Assembly: GCA_022824395.1 (NCBI GenBank)
Contig: JAJDZX010000015.1
Span: 1-64,000, forward strand
Direction of reading: 5' to 3'
Length of the DNA stretch: 64,000 nt
Source of the DNA: Alphaproteobacteria bacterium
GTDB lineage: Bacteria > Pseudomonadota > Alphaproteobacteria > TMED109
Shown here piece by piece: positions 27,469-36,711 of the stretch; the first letter of the stretch is position 1; each line of letters opens with the position of its first letter. Under the pieces are notes generated by a model. That model saw only the letters and a program-made list of their open reading frames with translations, was not told the origin of the DNA and did not search any database. The translations under genes and the position numbers were made by a program.

Positions 27469-28784
27469 TGGACTGGGTGCTCCCGCTCGCGCTGATGCTG
27501 GGTGGCCTTGGCGCCCTGCTGATGCTAGGCGTGCCGGTGGCCTTCGCTTTCCTGGCGGTGACGGTGGCCGGTGCGTGGGAGATTCTGGGGGGAGAGCAGG
27601 GGCTGGTGCAGCTTGCCCGAAGCGCCGCCCAGAGTATTGCCAACTTCCAGCTGGCGCCGATTCCGCTGTTCATCCTGATGGGGGAACTGCTGTTCCAGAC
27701 CGGTGTCGCACGCCGGGCCATTGACGCGATCGAGCGCGTGACCGCACGGGTTCCCGGCCGCCTGTCCGTGGTCACCGTCTTCGGCGGCACGGTCTTTGCC
27801 GCCCTCTCCGGTTCGACCATTGCGAACACCGCCATGCTTGGATCGACGCTGCTCCCCAGGATGTTGTCCAAGGGATACCACCCGTCGATGGCGATGGGAC
27901 CGATCATGGCTTCCGGCGCCATCGCCATGCTGATCCCGCCCTCGGCCCTGGCGGTCCTTGTTGGCAGTCTGGCCGGGATCTCGATCGCCGGCCTCATGCT
28001 CGCCGGCGTGGTGCCCGCTCTGCTGCTGGCGGCGCTCTTCGTCACCTACATTGTGGTTCGCTGCACTGTTTCGCCCGCGCTTGCACCGCCGGACAGCGGC
28101 GACGCTGTGCCGGCCGGCGAGCGTTGGCGACCGTTCCTCGTCTACGTGGCTCCGCTGTCGCTGGTGTTTGTCGTCGTCATCGGCAGCCTGCTGGCGGGAT
28201 TGGCGACCCCGACTGAGAGCGCGGCACTAGGCTGCGTGGCCGCTTTGGCCGCGAGCGCGGCCTACGGATCGCTCACGCGGGAGCGGCTGGGCCGTGCGCT
28301 GATGGAGACGGTCAAGCTGTCGGCAATGATCCTGTTCATCATTGCTGCAAGCCAGACCTTCAGCCAGGTGTTGAGCTTCTCCGGCGCGACATCGGGTTTG
28401 ATCCAGACGATCGAGCGTTATCACCTTACCGAGTCCGAGGTGCTGCTCGGCATCGTCGTGCTTCTCTTGTTGCTCGGCTGCTTCATTGATCAGGTCTCGA
28501 TGCTGATGGTGACCGTGCCCATTTTCGTCCCGTTGGCGGCCCAGGCCGGAATCGACCCGCTGATCCTCGGCGTCATCTACCTGCTGACGATGGAGATCGC
28601 GTTGCTGACACCCCCCTTTGGGCTACTCCTCTTCGTGATGCGCGGCGTGGCGCCCGAGGGGTTCGACATGCGGCAGGTGTACGCGGCAGTGGGCCCGTTC
28701 CTGGTCATCAAGCTGCTGGTGCTTGCACTGCTCTTGTGGCAGCCGGGCGTGGGTACGTGGCTGCCTGGACAAGTGACGCGGTAG
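27468..28784 (+). CDS. TRAP transporter large permease (DctM family)
   Basis: A 438-residue DctM permease with about 12 helices. The family pattern GPIMASGAIAMLIPPSALAV and ATPTESAALGCVAAL is present, plus LTPPFGLLLFVMRG near the C-terminus. ATG 27468 shares a base with the DctQ stop; an upstream open frame is only the antiparallel reading of DctQ. It ends the sugar-acid locus, and a 212-base intergenic space separates it from the convergent iorB-like gene. Confidence 0.92.
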   Translation: MDWVLPLALMLGGLGALLMLGVPVAFAFLAVTVAGAWEILGGEQGLVQLARSAAQSIANFQLAPIPLFILMGELLFQTGVARRAIDAIERVTARVPGRLSVVTVFGGTVFAALSGSTIANTAMLGSTLLPRMLSKGYHPSMAMGPIMASGAIAMLIPPSALAVLVGSLAGISIAGLMLAGVVPALLLAALFVTYIVVRCTVSPALAPPDSGDAVPAGERWRPFLVYVAPLSLVFVVVIGSLLAGLATPTESAALGCVAALAASAAYGSLTRERLGRALMETVKLSAMILFIIAASQTFSQVLSFSGATSGLIQTIERYHLTESEVLLGIVVLLLLLGCFIDQVSMLMVTVPIFVPLAAQAGIDPLILGVIYLLTMEIALLTPPFGLLLFVMRGVAPEGFDMRQVYAAVGPFLVIKLLVLALLLWQPGVGTWLPGQVTR

Positions 28785-28996
28785 GCGGCTGGCCGGGCCT
28801 CTTGATAACCCGGAGCAACACGGGCGCCGGATCATCGCTGGACGGCCCTGCCCGGAAGGTGGGCGATCGGGAATTCCGGAGGTGACTGCATGCGAGGCCC
28901 GGGCCGGGATGGCCAGCATCCCGGCCGGTCCGGTACGAGGGAAGAACAGGGGGAGCGGCCGGACGGTTCAGATTGATCGCCCCGAACGACCTGGTA

Positions 28997-30490
28997 CTAC
29001 GAGGCCGCTGCGGCGGACGCGAACGCCTTGAGCTCCGCTTCAAGCGCGTTGCCATGTTCGTCCTGCAGGGCGGCTTCGCGCAATCGGCGCAGAACATCCG
29101 CAGCGTCGCTACGATCCTTCAGCAAGGGCAATGCCTGCAGCACGGCGTTGAATTTCGACTCGCCACGCGTCCGGGTGTCGGAATACCCCTTGATCAGTCT
29201 CCGGCAGGCCAGGACCTCGGCAGCCAGCGCACGGTCTTCGGCCGCCGTCGTGATCGCCAGGTCCATCCAGTCGTCAAGATGCCTTATCTCGATCCGATGG
29301 CGGTAGGTGCTTCGCCGCCAGCGCTTCAGGCCAGCGACAACGTAGAGCGCGGCAAACCAGAACAGGCCGCTCGTCCGCACCTTTCGCCCCTTGTTGATCC
29401 GCCGATCGAGCCACCTCGCAAGCCGGGGCCGGGCTTCGATCCAGGCACCCAGCGGTGCCGGCAGGGTGCCGCATGCCTCCTCGATCCGCGGGTGCATGAA
29501 CTCAGTGATGTGGGCGACGTCGCCGGTGCCCAGTCGCATGTCCTCGCGCACGCGGGCGAAACGTGCACGGCGGGTTTTCAGGTCTGCCACCCGGACCACA
29601 TCGTCATAGACCATCGCGTTGGCGAGGTACTTTGCGGCCGTCACCGACAGATCGAACGGCCCCTCGTCGATCGCCACGAAACGGTCGAGGCGATCGAGAT
29701 ATTCCTCGCCATACGACAAGTCCTGAAAGTCGACCACGTGCCGAAGGCCGGTCGTCGCCATCTGCTGGACGGGATCCGGCAACGCCGACACCCGTGCTTC
29801 GAGCGCCGCCCAGGCTGCCACCAGGCTCTCCGGTCCGGCCGGCGGCAATTGCCCCGTCGCCGCCACTTCGCCTTCCTGGCGGTCGTCGGTTAGGGCTGCC
29901 TCGAATGCCCGGAAGCTTGCCTCCGCGCTGCGACCGGAACTCCTGACCACGTCTACGAAGCTCCGGCGCGGAAACGGCAGCACCTCGGACCGCGCCAGCG
30001 CGCCAAAGAGACTGGCTGAAATCACGGAACCCGCCTGCACGGCAATTCGCTGGAAATCTTCCGCAATCAGGTGTTTGGCCGATCGTTCCATGGCAGCGAA
30101 GATCCGCTCTTCAGGAGCCTGCCCGTCTCCGGGCACGATCTTTTCCGAGACCGCGTGAATCCGGTGGGTCGATGCAATTAGGGTCGTGCGGTCGGGTGTC
30201 ACGAACCCGCGGAGTACCGCGCGTCCCGCCTCCATCAGCTCGGCGGCGATCAGAATGTCGACATCGCCGGCGGCGGGGGCCAGTGCCAGTACGGGGGCAC
30301 GCGGTCCCATTGGACACAATTCGAGGTAGTAGATCGTCGCGCCCGTGCGCTGCGCCACGCCCGCGACTGCGGTCGACTGCACGCGCCACCCGTTGGCCTC
30401 GGCCAGCGCGACGATCCACCCGGTCAGCACCCCGCCGCCCTGGCCGCCGACCGCCAGGATCGCGATCTTGATGATGTCGGGCTTGTTCAT
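28997..30490 (-). CDS. iorB: Indolepyruvate oxidoreductase beta-like subunit with helical C-terminal extension
   Basis: A 497-residue protein. Residues about 6-195 form the gamma/beta domain of 2-oxoacid:acceptor oxidoreductases (ILAVGGQGGGVLTGW at the N-terminus, VAGVAQRTGATIYY). The remaining 300 residues are helical and match the extension (DUF6537) found in long IorB proteins. With IorA it would oxidise arylpyruvates to aryl-CoA with an electron acceptor. ATG 30490 overlaps the iorA stop by 4 bp. The frame is open upstream to 30583 inside iorA. Confidence 0.85.
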   Translation of the reverse strand: MNKPDIIKIAILAVGGQGGGVLTGWIVALAEANGWRVQSTAVAGVAQRTGATIYYLELCPMGPRAPVLALAPAAGDVDILIAAELMEAGRAVLRGFVTPDRTTLIASTHRIHAVSEKIVPGDGQAPEERIFAAMERSAKHLIAEDFQRIAVQAGSVISASLFGALARSEVLPFPRRSFVDVVRSSGRSAEASFRAFEAALTDDRQEGEVAATGQLPPAGPESLVAAWAALEARVSALPDPVQQMATTGLRHVVDFQDLSYGEEYLDRLDRFVAIDEGPFDLSVTAAKYLANAMVYDDVVRVADLKTRRARFARVREDMRLGTGDVAHITEFMHPRIEEACGTLPAPLGAWIEARPRLARWLDRRINKGRKVRTSGLFWFAALYVVAGLKRWRRSTYRHRIEIRHLDDWMDLAITTAAEDRALAAEVLACRRLIKGYSDTRTRGESKFNAVLQALPLLKDRSDAADVLRRLREAALQDEHGNALEAELKAFASAAAAS

Positions 30491-32637
30491 CCGCGTTCCT
30501 CGAACACCAGTCGTCGCCGGTCCCGCCAGTGCTGGAGGGAACCGATGCAAAGATTGGACACCCGGGAGGCGAAGCGGTCCCACGGTCGGGGATTGTGGAC
30601 AACATCGACCCGGTGGAACGAGGGGCAGAGGACAGCCGCATCAGCGACCTCGCCGCAGTTGCCGCAACCGACGCAGCTCTCGTCGATGGCGGCGACCGGG
30701 TCGTCGCGCAACGGGTCGTCCAGCGTCTTGACCGACAACGATGGGCAGCCGGACAAGCGCATGCATGCGTGATCGCCGGTGCACACGTCCTCGTCCACCC
30801 CGAAGCGCGGCACGACGACGCGCGCACCCGACTTGATCGCGTCGTTCCTTAGCGGCCGCTCTCGCCGCTGCTTGTTCAGCATGCACTCGGACGAGGCGAT
30901 GATCACTTTCGGGCCCGTCTCTTCGGTGGTCAGCGCTTCGGTTAGGAGATTCTTGAGCCGGTTCACGTCGTAGGTTCGGTCGACTTCCCTGACCCATCGG
31001 ACACCGAGTCCGCGGACGGCATCCGCAATCGGGTGATGCGTCGATCTTGACGTGTTGTCCGCCCGGGAAGACGGGACGTCCTGGCCGCCGGTCGCGGCGG
31101 AATAGAAATTGTCCACCACGACGATCACGTTGTCGCTCTCGTTGTAGACCGCGTTCCCGATAGAGGACGTCAGCCCGTTGTGCCAGAGGCCTCCGTCGCC
31201 GATGAAGCTGATCGAGCGCCGTGCGCCTTTGGCGCTGAGTGCGGCGGCGGAGGCTGGCCCGAGGCCGTAGCCCATGGTGGTCGATCCAATCTCGAAGGGC
31301 GGCAGGATCGAGAAGAGGTGGCAGCCAATGTCGCCCGCGATGTGGTGCGGGCCGAGATTCTCCTCCACGAGCTTGGTTGCGGCAAAGATCGGGCGTTCCG
31401 GGCAACCCGTACAGAAGCCGGGTGGCCGAATGGGCACGGTGCGCTCAAGCTCCGGGTCAACGGACTCCGCCGCCTGGCCATTGGTTACGCGATGGACGTG
31501 AGGGAGCAGGTCGTCCGCATGCTCGCGCAGGAACGCGGTGACGCCGTCCATCAGCACGGTCCCGGTGTACTCACCGGCCATCGGGAGGGGACCCTTTCCC
31601 ACCAGTGCGCACGACGCCTGATGGCGGAAGAGCAGCGCGGCGATGGCATCCTCGATATAGGCGGGCTGTCCCTCCTCGACGACCAGGACCGCTCGCTTGC
31701 CGGAGCAGAACGCCAGGACTTCGGTGTCAACCAGCGGGTAGGTGACGTTGAGCACGTAGAGCGGTATGTCGCTCTCGCCGTAGGCGTCCGCGAGCTCCAG
31801 CCGCTGCAGCGCTCGGATCACCCCGTTGTACATGCCGCCCTGCACGATGATCCCGATCTCGCCGTCGCCGCCGAAACGTTCATTGAGCTGCCGTTCCTCA
31901 ATGAAACGCGAGGCGGCCGGCATGCGTTCCGCCACCTTCTCCACTTCATGCCGGTAGGTGAAAGGTGGAAGCGTGATGCGTTCCGTCCGGCGCCGCGGAT
32001 CCTCCAGCGCGTCGCGCACGGTAACGGGTGGGCGCTGGTTGTCGCGTGCGGTAAACGAGCCGTAGACGTGGCAGGCGCGGATTCGAACCTGGAGGATCAC
32101 AGGCGTATTCGATGCTTCTGACAGCTCGAACCCGTCGCGGACGGCTTTCACGATCGACGGAAGGTTGGGGCGCGGGTCCAACAGCCAGAGCTGGGACTTG
32201 GTGGCAAAGGCGTGGGTGCGCTCCTGCATGATCGAAGAGCCCTCGCCGTAGTCCTCGCCCAGGATGACCATCGCGCCGCCCATCACGCCGCCCGATGACA
32301 AGTTGGCCAAGGCATCCGCGGCCACGTTGGCTCCCACCGGTCCCTTGAACGTTACGGCACCCCGAATCGGGTAGTTGACGGAACCCGCCAGCATGGCTGC
32401 GGCGGCCGCCTCCGAAGCATTCGCTTCGAAATGGACTCCCAAGTCGTTGAGAATGTCTTCGGCGTCGGAGAGGACATCAATCAGATGCGACACCGGCGCA
32501 CCCTGGTAGCCGCCCACGTACCCGACGCCGCATTCGAGCAGCGCCTTGGTAATGGCCAGAATCCCTTCACCACGGAACTCCTGTCCAGCGCCGATCCGGA
32601 GATGCTGCACTTCCTTTGCAAATGAGCGCTCGGCCAT
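30487..32637 (-). CDS. iorA: Indolepyruvate ferredoxin oxidoreductase alpha subunit
   Basis: A 716-residue thiamine-diphosphate enzyme subunit. The N-terminal pyrimidine-binding part has GYVGGYQGAPVSHLID. The TPP-binding domain has GDIGCHLFSILPP and FIGDGGLWHNGL (GDG motif). The C-terminal ferredoxin-like domain has CVGCGNCGEVADAAVLCP and an upstream CTGDHACMRLSGCP set, to carry electrons from 4Fe-4S clusters. It is encoded with iorB in one minus-strand unit; aromatic amino acid catabolism is the likely role. Confidence 0.92.
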   Translation of the reverse strand: MAERSFAKEVQHLRIGAGQEFRGEGILAITKALLECGVGYVGGYQGAPVSHLIDVLSDAEDILNDLGVHFEANASEAAAAAMLAGSVNYPIRGAVTFKGPVGANVAADALANLSSGGVMGGAMVILGEDYGEGSSIMQERTHAFATKSQLWLLDPRPNLPSIVKAVRDGFELSEASNTPVILQVRIRACHVYGSFTARDNQRPPVTVRDALEDPRRRTERITLPPFTYRHEVEKVAERMPAASRFIEERQLNERFGGDGEIGIIVQGGMYNGVIRALQRLELADAYGESDIPLYVLNVTYPLVDTEVLAFCSGKRAVLVVEEGQPAYIEDAIAALLFRHQASCALVGKGPLPMAGEYTGTVLMDGVTAFLREHADDLLPHVHRVTNGQAAESVDPELERTVPIRPPGFCTGCPERPIFAATKLVEENLGPHHIAGDIGCHLFSILPPFEIGSTTMGYGLGPASAAALSAKGARRSISFIGDGGLWHNGLTSSIGNAVYNESDNVIVVVDNFYSAATGGQDVPSSRADNTSRSTHHPIADAVRGLGVRWVREVDRTYDVNRLKNLLTEALTTEETGPKVIIASSECMLNKQRRERPLRNDAIKSGARVVVPRFGVDEDVCTGDHACMRLSGCPSLSVKTLDDPLRDDPVAAIDESCVGCGNCGEVADAAVLCPSFHRVDVVHNPRPWDRFASRVSNLCIGSLQHWRDRRRLVFEERG

Positions 32638-33376
32638 GGGTTTTGCTCCTCAATCCCTCACTGAATTATGCACAACTGCTGGGGAGATCATGCTGACCGC
32701 CGATGGGACAATCGACACCCTTGCCTCGAGGATGTCGTGAATCCCGTACGATACGCCGGGCGTTCTCAAGTTCGTCGTCGGCGTCCGATATGTTGCTGAC
32801 GCAGGCTCTGTTTTCCGACGCCGGCGCTTTTCCGTTGCATGTCGCAGAACCAGTGAATTTCTGCAGCGCGCATGGTCGAGTGCGGGCGCAACTCTCGAAG
32901 GATCGAGGCAGGGTTTGGTGCACGAGATGAGCAGACATATGACTTGGCAGGGGAAGTTTGTTCGAGACAAAGTGCAACGCTGGATCGCAAAGATGGCCGT
33001 GCACCACCATGCTTACTTGCGATACAACATCGGTGTGACGCAGTTGAGGATAAAATCGGCATTTCCTGTCAGGAAACGTATTATGGTACCTATTCCTCGA
33101 TTGAAGGCGAATTCGATCTCTATCTTTGTTTTTCGCACGTGCATGTGAATGGAGAGACGAACGTATTGAGAAAGGATGCCTGTCAAGAGTACGAATAGAT
33201 GCGGACGCGCGGGCGGCTTGGCTTGATGCGTATGACCATTTGGCCTTAGGTCTGTGTCGCTGTCCTGCGGATGTACGGATCGCCGAACTGACCGTTACAA
33301 ACGACGTTTGCATTGCTGCGTGATTGTCTTATGTTCAAGTGTTATCTGCCGTTCTTGACACCATGGGGTCGCTGAC
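32638..33376. other. Long A/T-richer intergenic region before the first TonB receptor
   Basis: About 740 bases. Open frames on either strand (the largest on the minus strand, about 215 codons) have no domain resemblance and unusual composition, so I do not call them. A 6-bp-arm dyad, CAAACG-A-CGTTTG, lies at 33298-33310, about 67 bases before the receptor ATG, and could be an operator. The base composition is visibly less GC-rich than the neighbouring iorA gene. Confidence 0.5.
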
Positions 33377-35845
33377 ATGCGTACGCAGTTTTTCACGTGC
33401 CGGTTCATCTCGGCAAGCATCTTGGCGTCGATGCTGTTGGCCCCTAGTGCATCTGCGCAGGAAGATGGCTTGACGGCTCTTGAAGAAGTTGTCGTCCTCG
33501 GATCGCGGCGGCAGCAGCCGCGTTCAGTTACCGCCTCGCCCGTTCCGGTGGACGTGATCAGCGGCGAGCAATTCAGCCGCACCGGTAATACAGCCGACGC
33601 TACCGACAACCTGCTGGCTACGGTTCCGTCGTTCAACGCTACTACGGCGTCCGGCGATTCCGACAGTTTTTCCAGACCAGTGTCGTTGCGTGGCATGGCT
33701 CAGGACCAAATCTTGCTGATGGTCAATGGAAAACGCCGCCACCGTTCGTCGGTGATCGCGCAGTTCGCTCCCGCAGCAGGGGCCGGTGCCCAAGGTCCCA
33801 ACATTGGCATGATCCCACCAATCGCCGCGGAGAGCGTTGAAGTTCTGCGCGACGGCGCCTCTGCGCAATACGGGGCAGACGCTATTGCGGGCGTCATCAA
33901 CTTCCGGTTGAAGGATGCAGCTGATGGTGGTGAAACGCGGATTCAATACGGGCAGTTCTACGAAGGAGAACTGAGCACTCGATGGGAAAGCAATGTCGGA
34001 ATTCCCCTTGGTGTCAAGGGTTTCGCCAACATCAGCATTGACTACACCGACAACGATGGTCTTTCCCGCGGATTTCAGCGGCCAGACGCACAGGCGCTGA
34101 TTGACCAGGGAGTAACGGGCGTTGGCGCAGATTCGCCGTTTGGCGACGGCTTCGCGCAGAGCTGGGGACGTCCCGAAACCCGAAACATCCTTTTCTTCGT
34201 CAATTCCGGGTATGACATTTCAGACAGTGCTGAAGCTTACTTCTTCGGAAACTATGCCAGCACTACCGGACGCTTCCGGTTCTTTTATCGCCCTCCCGAC
34301 CACGAGACGCGAACTCTTTGGCTGGCAGAACGGGGCTATACGGGCTCGGTGCTTGATACGGGTTACACCCCGTACCTGGACGGAAAGCAGCTGGATTACA
34401 GCATGGTGGGCGGGGTCCGCGGGCTTCTCGCCAATGGCCTCTCGTACGATGTAAGCGCCGCAGTTGGTTCCAACGAGCTCGACCACTACCTGCACAACGC
34501 GGTGAGTTACGCGATCGATCCGGAACCGAATGACATCGGGAAGCGGTCGTTCTACATCGGTGCTTTCGGACAGCAGGAAACCAGCCTCAATGCCGACTTT
34601 ACGAGGCTAATGACGGATGAACTGCACCTCGCGTTTGGCGCGGAATGGCGCGAAGAGACGTGGCGACTACGCCAGGGTGAGCCCGATTCTTATGAAGGCG
34701 AGTATCGGGGTCAATTCGGGACTTCCCCGGCTGGCATGGAGGGGTTCAGGCCGGAGAACGCGGGTTCATGGTCGAGGGATAACCTGGGGCTGTATGCGGA
34801 GTTGGAACAGGACGCGACCGACCGGATGTTCTTGCAGTATGCACTCCGTTTCGAAGATTACTCGGACTTCGGTGACGTAGTGATTGGGAAGGCCGCCGCT
34901 CGATTCGATGCCACCGACGACATAGTCCTCCGAGGTTCCGTCTCCACCGGGTTCCATGCACCCACCCCCGGACAGTCGAACTTCCAGCGTGAAACCACCA
35001 CGTTTGACTGCCCGGAAGCAGGTGCCGGCTTCATCGGCGACTGTGTCCTCGGAGACGTGAGGCCGGGCAGCGACGCAGCGGTCGCCCAAGGCGGCGGCCC
35101 ACTCAAGGAGGAGGAATCTGTCAATTTCACCGTCGGGACGGGTTTCCAGCTGGGTGCACTCGGAAACGTCACGGTCGACCTCTACCGCATCGATGTGGAA
35201 GACAGGATCTACAAGGTAACGCCGGCCGGGGTGCATACGGATGCCGACGGCAACGTCACCCAGGACATCGCCGCAGCAACAAGGTTCGCCGGAGCATCGT
35301 TCTATACAAACGTGCTGGATGTACGGTCTTCCGGGTTGGATCTGGTCCTGACGAAGGCAATCAATTGGAACGACAGTGTGCGCTCGGACGTGACACTTGC
35401 ATACAATTTCAACAACTTCGAGGTAGTCGGGCAGGATGAAATCAACGGTCAGCGGCTGGTGAGCGACAACCAGATCGCGAGAATTGAACACAGCTACCCG
35501 CAACACCGTTTAGTGGCCGGTATCAATACGACATTTGGCGGCTGGGATTTCTTGGTCAGGGCTAACTACTTTGGCAAGCATTACGATGTTGACAGGGGTA
35601 GTATCCCAGAGGGCACATCGTCGCCGATTGACCCTGTTGTATTTATTGACGTCGAACTTGGTTACCAGCTCAGCGATACGTTGCGCTTGGTTGCGGGGGC
35701 ATCGAACATTTTCGACGAGTACGTCGACAGGGTGGACCCCGACAGATACGCAAATCGATACGGGAACGGGCTACCCTATCCCCGCCGAGCTGCACCGAAT
35801 TACGAGGGTGGCTCGTGGTACGTCCGAGCCCAGTACTCGTTCTAG
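33377..35845 (+). CDS. TonB-dependent outer-membrane receptor
   Basis: An 822-residue receptor. Signal peptide about 1-27 ending SASAQ. A TonB-box-like stretch EEVVVLGS follows directly. The plug domain (about 50-170) includes LRGMAQDQILLMVNGKRRH and EVLRDGASAQYGADAIAGVI. The rest is a 22-strand barrel ending in Phe (VRAQYSF), the outer-membrane insertion signal. The ligand is not evident; siderophores, vitamins and glycans are all possible. No exbB/exbD/tonB genes are nearby. A paralogue follows 0.9 kb downstream on the same strand. Confidence 0.92.
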   Translation: MRTQFFTCRFISASILASMLLAPSASAQEDGLTALEEVVVLGSRRQQPRSVTASPVPVDVISGEQFSRTGNTADATDNLLATVPSFNATTASGDSDSFSRPVSLRGMAQDQILLMVNGKRRHRSSVIAQFAPAAGAGAQGPNIGMIPPIAAESVEVLRDGASAQYGADAIAGVINFRLKDAADGGETRIQYGQFYEGELSTRWESNVGIPLGVKGFANISIDYTDNDGLSRGFQRPDAQALIDQGVTGVGADSPFGDGFAQSWGRPETRNILFFVNSGYDISDSAEAYFFGNYASTTGRFRFFYRPPDHETRTLWLAERGYTGSVLDTGYTPYLDGKQLDYSMVGGVRGLLANGLSYDVSAAVGSNELDHYLHNAVSYAIDPEPNDIGKRSFYIGAFGQQETSLNADFTRLMTDELHLAFGAEWREETWRLRQGEPDSYEGEYRGQFGTSPAGMEGFRPENAGSWSRDNLGLYAELEQDATDRMFLQYALRFEDYSDFGDVVIGKAAARFDATDDIVLRGSVSTGFHAPTPGQSNFQRETTTFDCPEAGAGFIGDCVLGDVRPGSDAAVAQGGGPLKEEESVNFTVGTGFQLGALGNVTVDLYRIDVEDRIYKVTPAGVHTDADGNVTQDIAAATRFAGASFYTNVLDVRSSGLDLVLTKAINWNDSVRSDVTLAYNFNNFEVVGQDEINGQRLVSDNQIARIEHSYPQHRLVAGINTTFGGWDFLVRANYFGKHYDVDRGSIPEGTSSPIDPVVFIDVELGYQLSDTLRLVAGASNIFDEYVDRVDPDRYANRYGNGLPYPRRAAPNYEGGSWYVRAQYSF

Positions 35846-35856
35846 CAGTTCGAATA

Positions 35857-35924
35857 GCCCCGCACGCTGATCGGGAACGGCACGTAGGCCGCTGCTTCCG
35901 GTCAGCCGTTGGGGCATTTGTTTT
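35857..35924 (+). terminator. Probable rho-independent terminator after the first TonB receptor gene
   Basis: GCCCC (35857-35861) pairs with GGGGC (35911-35915), and inner bases around ACGCTGATCG and CGGTCAGCCGT extend the stem. ATTTGTTTT follows directly. The loop is long, so strength is uncertain, but the T-rich tail and position 12 bases after the stop fit a terminator. Confidence 0.45.
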
Positions 35925-36645
35925 CCCGACGTGAGGTTGAGCATCACGCGGTGACGACCCCAACTCGGGTTGGGGCTTCGTCTTAGTTGACCGTCATCAG
36001 TGCGCGGTGCGCGCGCCGGCAGGCGTTGAATCAGGTTCGTTCAGGCATCGTCGAACAATGGCGTCTTCGGTAGGCCGTTAGCCAGTTCCGTTGGCTAACT
36101 GATTGCGCTGCATTGCGGGCGGATATTCGACGGAGCCAGACGTAAAGCGTCCTTGGCGGCTGTTCGCATGTTGCTGGCCCGCTTCGCTCACCGACGCCTG
36201 GTCTGACGGGGTCTGGCGGCGTTGGTGAGCGGAGCGGTCTAGCTCAGAAAGGCGCAGCCAATAACAGAATGAAGCTACGAATCCGTGGCCGTCGGATTCC
36301 CAAGTCGTACCTGCTGAGCGACTCGAGGTCGAATCGTCCGAGATAGCTTCCACCGACTTAACCCCGTCGGCGTCCAATTGGTGAACTGCAGAGGGATGCG
36401 ACTGGGCCGATGCATGCCATCCGAGCGTTGTTCATGGCGAACGGCTCTCCTGATGACATCGTTCGGGTATCTGGCTTCGTTAGAGAGCGGGAATAAGTGT
36501 GCCGAATTGGGTGCTTTGCACAGAATTTAGGAGCGTCCTTCTATCGGCATACAATGACTGAACATTGGGTCAATGCGGCACTGGTGCGGCAAATGCCAAG
36601 ATGCCATTGAAATGCCGCGATAGCTGAATCAAGAAATTGCAGAAG
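35925..36645. other. Intergenic region between the two TonB receptor genes
   Basis: About 720 bases with no supported gene; open frames are short and without domain character. It contains the 20-bp inverted repeat at 36179-36237 (separate entry). The last 200 bases are A/T-rich and lead into a predicted promoter for the second receptor. Confidence 0.5.
36179..36237. repeat. Inverted repeat, 20-bp arms
   Basis: Arms at 36179-36198 (CCGCTTCGCTCACCGACGCC) and 36218-36237 (GGCGTTGGTGAGCGGAGCGG) are complementary at 18 of 20 positions, and both mismatches would be G-U pairs in RNA. The 19-base loop lacks a poly-T tail, so it is not a classic terminator. It may be a degenerate palindromic repeat or a processed RNA hairpin. 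No copy was seen elsewhere in the window by eye. Confidence 0.55.
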
Positions 36646-36673
36646 TTGAAATTTCCTGACCGGATATTAAGAT
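36646..36673 (+). promoter_or_regulatory. Predicted sigma70-type promoter of the second TonB receptor gene
   Basis: TTGAAA (36646-36651) and TAAGAT (36668-36673) are spaced by 16 bases, within an A/T-rich tract 39 bases before the chosen ATG at 36712. Consistent with a short leader; the -10 match is moderate. Confidence 0.4.
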
Positions 36674-36711
36674 TCCATATTTCCGGACGCGTTGTAACCG
36701 AGGATAGTTCC

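Noticed and set aside
32666-33313. Minus-strand open frame of about 215 codons in the intergenic region before the TonB receptor
   Set aside because: No recognisable domain, no ribosome-binding site and irregular composition.
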